A DNA stretch of 26,429 nt. It comes from CAYNQK01 sp964470375 (GTDB taxonomy: Bacteria; Spirochaetota; Spirochaetia; Treponematales; JBGSOB01). The number at the start of each line of letters is the position of its first letter. The first letter of the stretch is position 1. A program made the position numbers and the translations under genes. The DNA lies in NCBI GenBank assembly GCA_964470375.1, contig CAYYCP010000049.1, positions 1 to 26,429 of the forward strand, given 5' to 3'. Under the pieces are notes generated by a model. That model worked only from the letters and a program-made list of their open reading frames with translations, was not told the DNA's origin and searched no databases. Shown one piece after another: positions 23,073-26,429 of the stretch.

Positions 23073-23103
23073 CGGCGCGCGAAAGGCCAGTATACGCGCG
23101 CCG
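23073..23103. repeat. 9-bp perfect inverted repeat around the tldD -10 box
   Basis: CGGCGCGCG (23073-23081) and CGCGCGCCG (23095-23103) are perfect reverse complements separated by 13 nt containing the -10 TATACT (23089-23094). It could end the trp transcript (but no T-run), hide the promoter or serve as an operator. Confidence 0.55.
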
Positions 23104-23118
23104 ATCCGGGCCTGTCCA
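23089..23118 (-). promoter_or_regulatory. promoter of tldD-tldE-aroG
   Basis: Minus strand: TGGACA (23113-23118), 18-bp spacer and TATACT (23089-23094), five of six matches in each box. It sits in the 80-bp gap between trpA and tldD and would start transcription near 23082, about 30 bp before the tldD start codon. Confidence 0.6.
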
Positions 23119-23132
23119 TCGACCGCGATTCT

Positions 23133-23903
23133 TCAAGCCGCGAAGGTCCGGTACCGAGCGGCCAGGGCCTCGGCGACAGCCGCTGGCCCGCCCGCGGCCG
23201 CCTGCATGACCACCTCGGTGAAGGCCGTGCCCACGATGGCCGCGTGGACCCGGGGGGCCAGGATCCTCACCTGGGCGGGGACGCGCACGCCGAAGCCGGC
23301 CATCACCTTGGCTCCACCTGAAGCGGCCGCTTCAAGGAGAGCCAGGTTTTCGGCACCCATCTCCGTCTCCTGGCCGGTGATGCCTCGGCGCAAGGCGGCG
23401 TAGATGTACTCCGATCGCAAGGACAAGATCCGCCTCAGGCGCTCGGCGCGCATGCCCGGGGCGACCAGGGGCACGACCGCCAGGCCGCGCGCCGGGCCCT
23501 CCCGGTAGAGGCCCTCGTCCGCGTCCGGGACCAGGTCGGGGATGATGAGACCGGCCGCGCCCGCCCGAGCCGCATCCTCGCAGAAGGCCGGCAGGCCGCG
23601 GGCCACCACCGGGCTGGCGTAGCTCATGATAAAGACCGGCCGGCCGACCTCCCGGGATACCCGCCGCACGAGCTCGAAGCCCTCCTGGAGGCGGAAACCG
23701 GCCGCCAGGGAGCGAGCGCAGGCCGTTTGGATGACGGGCCCGTCCGCCGAGGGATCCGAGAAGGGGAATTGGATCTCAAGGTAGGCCGCCCCGGCATCGG
23801 CCAGGGCGAGGGCGGCGGCCAGGGAGGTCGGCATATCGGGAAAGCCCGCCACCAGGTGGGCCATGATGCGCGGCGCGGCCGGATCGAAGTTATTATCTCC
23901 CAT
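23133..23903 (-). CDS. trpA: tryptophan synthase alpha subunit
   Basis: The 256-residue TIM barrel cleaves indole-3-glycerol phosphate to indole and glyceraldehyde 3-phosphate. Catalytic E43 (AYLEIQFPFSD) and D54 (DPSADGPVIQ) align with E49 and D60 of E. coli, with the same six-residue offset. GLIIPDLVPDAD, ARGLAVVPLVAPGM and AGFGV are the remaining barrel motifs. Length is slightly short of the usual 260-270. Its start overlaps the trpB stop region by 11 bp, a normal arrangement for the two subunits, which channel indole between them. Confidence 0.95.
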   Translation of the reverse strand: MGDNNFDPAAPRIMAHLVAGFPDMPTSLAAALALADAGAAYLEIQFPFSDPSADGPVIQTACARSLAAGFRLQEGFELVRRVSREVGRPVFIMSYASPVVARGLPAFCEDAARAGAAGLIIPDLVPDADEGLYREGPARGLAVVPLVAPGMRAERLRRILSLRSEYIYAALRRGITGQETEMGAENLALLEAAASGGAKVMAGFGVRVPAQVRILAPRVHAAIVGTAFTEVVMQAAAGGPAAVAEALAARYRTFAA

Positions 23904-25125
23904 TTTCAGCCACCTCCCGCTTGAGGAATTCCATCCAGGGCCCGGGCGCCACGGCCTTGGCGGTGATGAAAATGTCCTTGTCCCCGCGCCCGGACATGTT
24001 GACCATGACGGCCTTGCCGCGCGGGGTCTCCGCGGCTATGCGCATGGCCGCGGCCCCGGCGTGGGCCGACTCCAAGGCGAAGATGATGCCCTCGTGGCGG
24101 GCGAAGAATTTGAGCGCCTCCACCGCCTCGGCGTCGGTGACGGCCGTGAACTCTATGCGCCCGCGCTCGCCCTGGTAGGCCAGCTCCGGGCCTATGCCTG
24201 GGTAGTCCAGGCCGGCCGAAATGGAATGGGTCTCCTGGACTTGTCCGTCCCCGTCCAGGAGGAAACGGCTCTTATAGCCGTGGACGACACCCACCTTGCC
24301 GTCGCCCTGCATCCGCGCGGCGTTGTTACCCCGCCCCGGGCCGCGCCCGCCGGCCTCGGCCCCGACCAAGCGTGGGGCTTCGGCTTCCAGGACCTGGGAG
24401 AAGAAGCCGATGGCGTTGGAGCCGCCGCCCACGCAGGCCACCATGGCAGCCAGGTCCAGGCCCCGCTCGGCCGCCTGGGCTCCGGCCTCGCGCCCGATCA
24501 CGGACTGAAATTCGCGGACCATGTCCGGGTAGGGCGAGGGTCCCAGGGCCGAGCCGATCATGTAGTGGGTGTCGGCGAAACTGCCGGCCCAGTCGCGCAT
24601 GGCTTCGTTGATGGCGTCCTTGAGGGTGCGCGAGCCCGAGGACACGGGCAGGACCCTGGCCCCGAAGAGCTCCATGCCGAAGACGTTGGGGCGCTGGCGG
24701 GCTATGTCCACCTCACCCATGTACACGTCGCAGGCCAGGCCCAGCTTGGCGCAGGCGGCCGCCGCGGCCAGGCCGTGCTGACCGGCCCCCGTCTCGGCGA
24801 TGATCCGGCGCTTGCCCATGCGCTTGGCGATCAGGGCCTGGCCGATGGCGTTATTGATCTTGTGGGCCCCGGTGTGGGCCAGGCCCTCCATCTTCACGTA
24901 GATGTCCGCGCCCCCCAGGGCCCGGCTGGCGTTGGCCGCGAAGTAGAGGGGCGTGGGCCGGCCGACGTAGGTGCGGAAGGCCTCGTCCAACTCGGCCAGG
25001 AAGCCCGGATCGCGGATGAGGGCGGCAAAAGCCTCTTCCAGCTCGCTCAGGGCCGTCCTGAGAACCTCCGGGACGTAGCGTCCGCCATAGGGCCCGAAAC
25101 GCTCATAGTACTGCGATCGCGGCAT
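23893..25125 (-). CDS. trpB: tryptophan synthase beta subunit
   Basis: The 410-residue PLP enzyme joins indole and serine. The N-terminal FGPYGGRYVPE, PLP lysine K89 in HTGAHKINNA, catalytic E111 in ETGAGQHG, GGGSNAIGFF (phosphate site) and the C-terminal ESAHA and SGRGDKD motifs are all present. This is the standard TrpB1 form rather than the indole-scavenging TrpB2. GGGAGG precedes the ATG. The gene overlaps trpCF by 23 bp upstream and trpA by 11 bp downstream. Confidence 0.97.
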   Translation of the reverse strand: MPRSQYYERFGPYGGRYVPEVLRTALSELEEAFAALIRDPGFLAELDEAFRTYVGRPTPLYFAANASRALGGADIYVKMEGLAHTGAHKINNAIGQALIAKRMGKRRIIAETGAGQHGLAAAAACAKLGLACDVYMGEVDIARQRPNVFGMELFGARVLPVSSGSRTLKDAINEAMRDWAGSFADTHYMIGSALGPSPYPDMVREFQSVIGREAGAQAAERGLDLAAMVACVGGGSNAIGFFSQVLEAEAPRLVGAEAGGRGPGRGNNAARMQGDGKVGVVHGYKSRFLLDGDGQVQETHSISAGLDYPGIGPELAYQGERGRIEFTAVTDAEAVEALKFFARHEGIIFALESAHAGAAAMRIAAETPRGKAVMVNMSGRGDKDIFITAKAVAPGPWMEFLKREVAENGR

Positions 25126-26429
25126 TCCTCACCTCCCGAATGAATGATTGCACAAGCTCAGGGTCCTTCACGCCCGGGGCCCGCTCCAGGCCGCTGGAGG
25201 CGTCCACCAGCTCGGGACGGCGGGAGCGCACCAGCTCCCCCACGTTGGCCGACGTCAAACCCCCGGCCAGCCAGAGCCCGGGCAGGGCCGCGGCGGCCGC
25301 GTCCATGACTTCATCGTCCAGGCGCTCCCCTGTACCGCCCAGGCCCTTCGCCGAGCGCGCGTCCAGGAGGCTGCGCGGGCAGCCGAAGGCGAAGGAGGGC
25401 GCTATGTCTCTCGGCCGGGCCGGCCGCTCGGCCTTGTAGAAAGGAATGCTTTCACGGAAGAGGGCGGAATCCGCCAGGGCGGCCTTGAAGGAGGCCGGGT
25501 CAGCGTCCGCGTGGAACTGGAAGGCGTCCAGATAGCCGTCGGCCGCCAAATCCAGGAGTTCCTCCGGAACCTCGGAGGGCCCGCAGGCCAGAACGCCCAC
25601 CCGCAGGGGAGCGTCCTCCGCGGTGCGGCCCAGGCCGCGAACGAATTTCGCATCGGCCCGTCGAGGCGAGGGCGCGAAGACGAAGCCTATGAGATCAGCC
25701 CCGGCGCGAAGGGCCGCCTGGCAGCCCTCCATGTCGCGCAGGCCGCAGACCTTCGCCAAGGTACGTCCGCCGGCCGCTACCAGGCGGTTCCAGAAGGCCG
25801 AGGGCCTCGCCCCGGAAAAGGCCGCCCGCATGGCCCCGACGCCTCCCGGGTCTCGGCTCAGGGCTTCGCCCACCAGGATGCCCTCGAAGCCGCAGGATCC
25901 CGGGAAAGCCGCGTCCACGGCATCCCTGATCCCGGATTCGTAGACAACCCGGGCCGGCCAGTCCACCAGGGCGCGCACGCGCAGGGGTAGGAGGGGGTCG
26001 ATGCGGAAGCTGGCCAGGTCTCGTGAGTTAATGCCGACCAGGGCAGGCTTGAATCTCCGAGCCTTGGCTACGTCAGCCGCGTCATGCAGCTCCACCAGGG
26101 CCGCCATGCCCAGGGAGGCCGCGTAGGCGGCCAGGTCGGCCAGGACATCGGCCTCCAGCATGGAGGCGATGAGAAGGACAGCGTCCGCCCCGCACAGCCA
26201 GGATGCTTCCACGTCGGCCCGGTCCAGGAGGAAGTCCTTGCGCAGGAAGGACAGTCCTGGGCAGGCGTGCTTAGCCTCCATGAGGTCTTTGAGGGATCCG
26301 CGGAAGCGGTCCTGCTCGGTGAGCACGGAGACATTTGAGGCGCCGCCGGCGGCGTAAAGCGCGGCCTGCGCCGAGGCATCGATGCCGGGCTGGATATCGC
26401 CCTTTGAGGGTGAGGCGCGCTTCATCTCG
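25103..26429 (-). CDS. trpCF: trpC-trpF fusion: indole-3-glycerol-phosphate synthase / phosphoribosylanthranilate isomerase (5' end cut)
   Basis: The visible 441 or so residues hold two TIM barrels. TrpC covers about 1-205 (EMKRASPSKGDI with the catalytic Lys, SFLRKDFLLD, GADAVLLI, VGINSRDL and FEGILVGEAL). TrpF covers about 217-435 (KVCGLRDMEGC with the catalytic Cys, GFVFAPSPRR, LLDARSAKGLGGTG with the catalytic Asp, and WLAGGLTSANV). The frame is open to the right edge; in full TrpC proteins roughly 50 residues precede EIKRASPSKG, so the true start is outside the window and the ATG at 26425 is internal. The C-F fusion order is as in E. coli TrpC. The stop overlaps trpB by 23 bp. Confidence 0.95.
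   Translation of the reverse strand, partial: EMKRASPSKGDIQPGIDASAQAALYAAGGASNVSVLTEQDRFRGSLKDLMEAKHACPGLSFLRKDFLLDRADVEASWLCGADAVLLIASMLEADVLADLAAYAASLGMAALVELHDAADVAKARRFKPALVGINSRDLASFRIDPLLPLRVRALVDWPARVVYESGIRDAVDAAFPGSCGFEGILVGEALSRDPGGVGAMRAAFSGARPSAFWNRLVAAGGRTLAKVCGLRDMEGCQAALRAGADLIGFVFAPSPRRADAKFVRGLGRTAEDAPLRVGVLACGPSEVPEELLDLAADGYLDAFQFHADADPASFKAALADSALFRESIPFYKAERPARPRDIAPSFAFGCPRSLLDARSAKGLGGTGERLDDEVMDAAAAALPGLWLAGGLTSANVGELVRSRRPELVDASSGLERAPGVKDPELVQSFIREVRNAAIAVL

Noticed and set aside
23863..25143. Long plus-strand open frame opposite trpB
   Set aside because: It is the antisense shadow of a certain trpB in GC-rich DNA, with no ribosome-binding site or family motif.

Overview
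This is a GC-rich bacterial window with tightly packed genes, many sharing 1-4 bp stop/start overlaps. No rRNA, tRNA, transposase, phage gene or CRISPR array was seen. The gene set suggests an anaerobic or fermentative Gram-negative-type bacterium: several lipoprotein signal peptides, a likely outer-membrane barrel, B12-dependent methyl transfer and arabinose catabolism. A high-GC spirochaete would fit (relaxed lipoboxes, a poly-G tract of the kind treponemes use for switching), but the taxonomy is inference only.

Layout. (1) 1-1629: the 5' end of an unidentified cysteine-rich gene leaving the left edge, a possible tiny ORF, and an MFS transporter. (2) 1613-3122, minus strand: a Spy-like periplasmic protein, an ECF sigma factor and a putative anti-sigma factor, probably one envelope-stress operon. 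(3) 3178-8048, minus strand: araB-araA-araD plus a LacI-family repressor gene. It is read from a near-consensus promoter (-10 TATAAT) covered by a 26-bp palindrome with the central CG typical of LacI-family operators. (4) 8049-8377: a divergent control region holding a long-range inverted repeat of about 118 nt around a second hairpin. (5) 8378-11701, plus strand: corrinoid protein, homocysteine methyltransferase, B12 reactivation protein and a UroD-family methyltransferase. Together these look like a methionine synthase split into single modules, without a methyltetrahydrofolate-binding domain. (6) 11727-13011: a barrel-like exported protein and a SpoIIAA/STAS-like protein. (7) 13052-18268, minus strand: four exported proteins (Ig-like lipoprotein, lipase-like hydrolase, beta-propeller lipoprotein, clostripain-like C11 protease lipoprotein). 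The first gene has a run of ten G in its signal-peptide codons that puts the ribosome-binding site and start out of frame with the rest. It is a candidate phase-variable or assembly-error locus. (8) 18589-19158: a divergent TetR regulator sharing a 12-bp motif with the start of that operon. (9) 19196-26429, minus strand: trpC-trpF fusion (cut by the right edge), trpB, trpA, then tldD, tldE and a DAHP synthase, so early and late aromatic amino-acid genes flank a TldD/TldE protease pair.

The most interesting points are the poly-G switch of the secreted-protein operon, the structured element upstream of the dispersed methionine-synthase modules, and the altered metal-site motif in the UroD-family member of that cluster.
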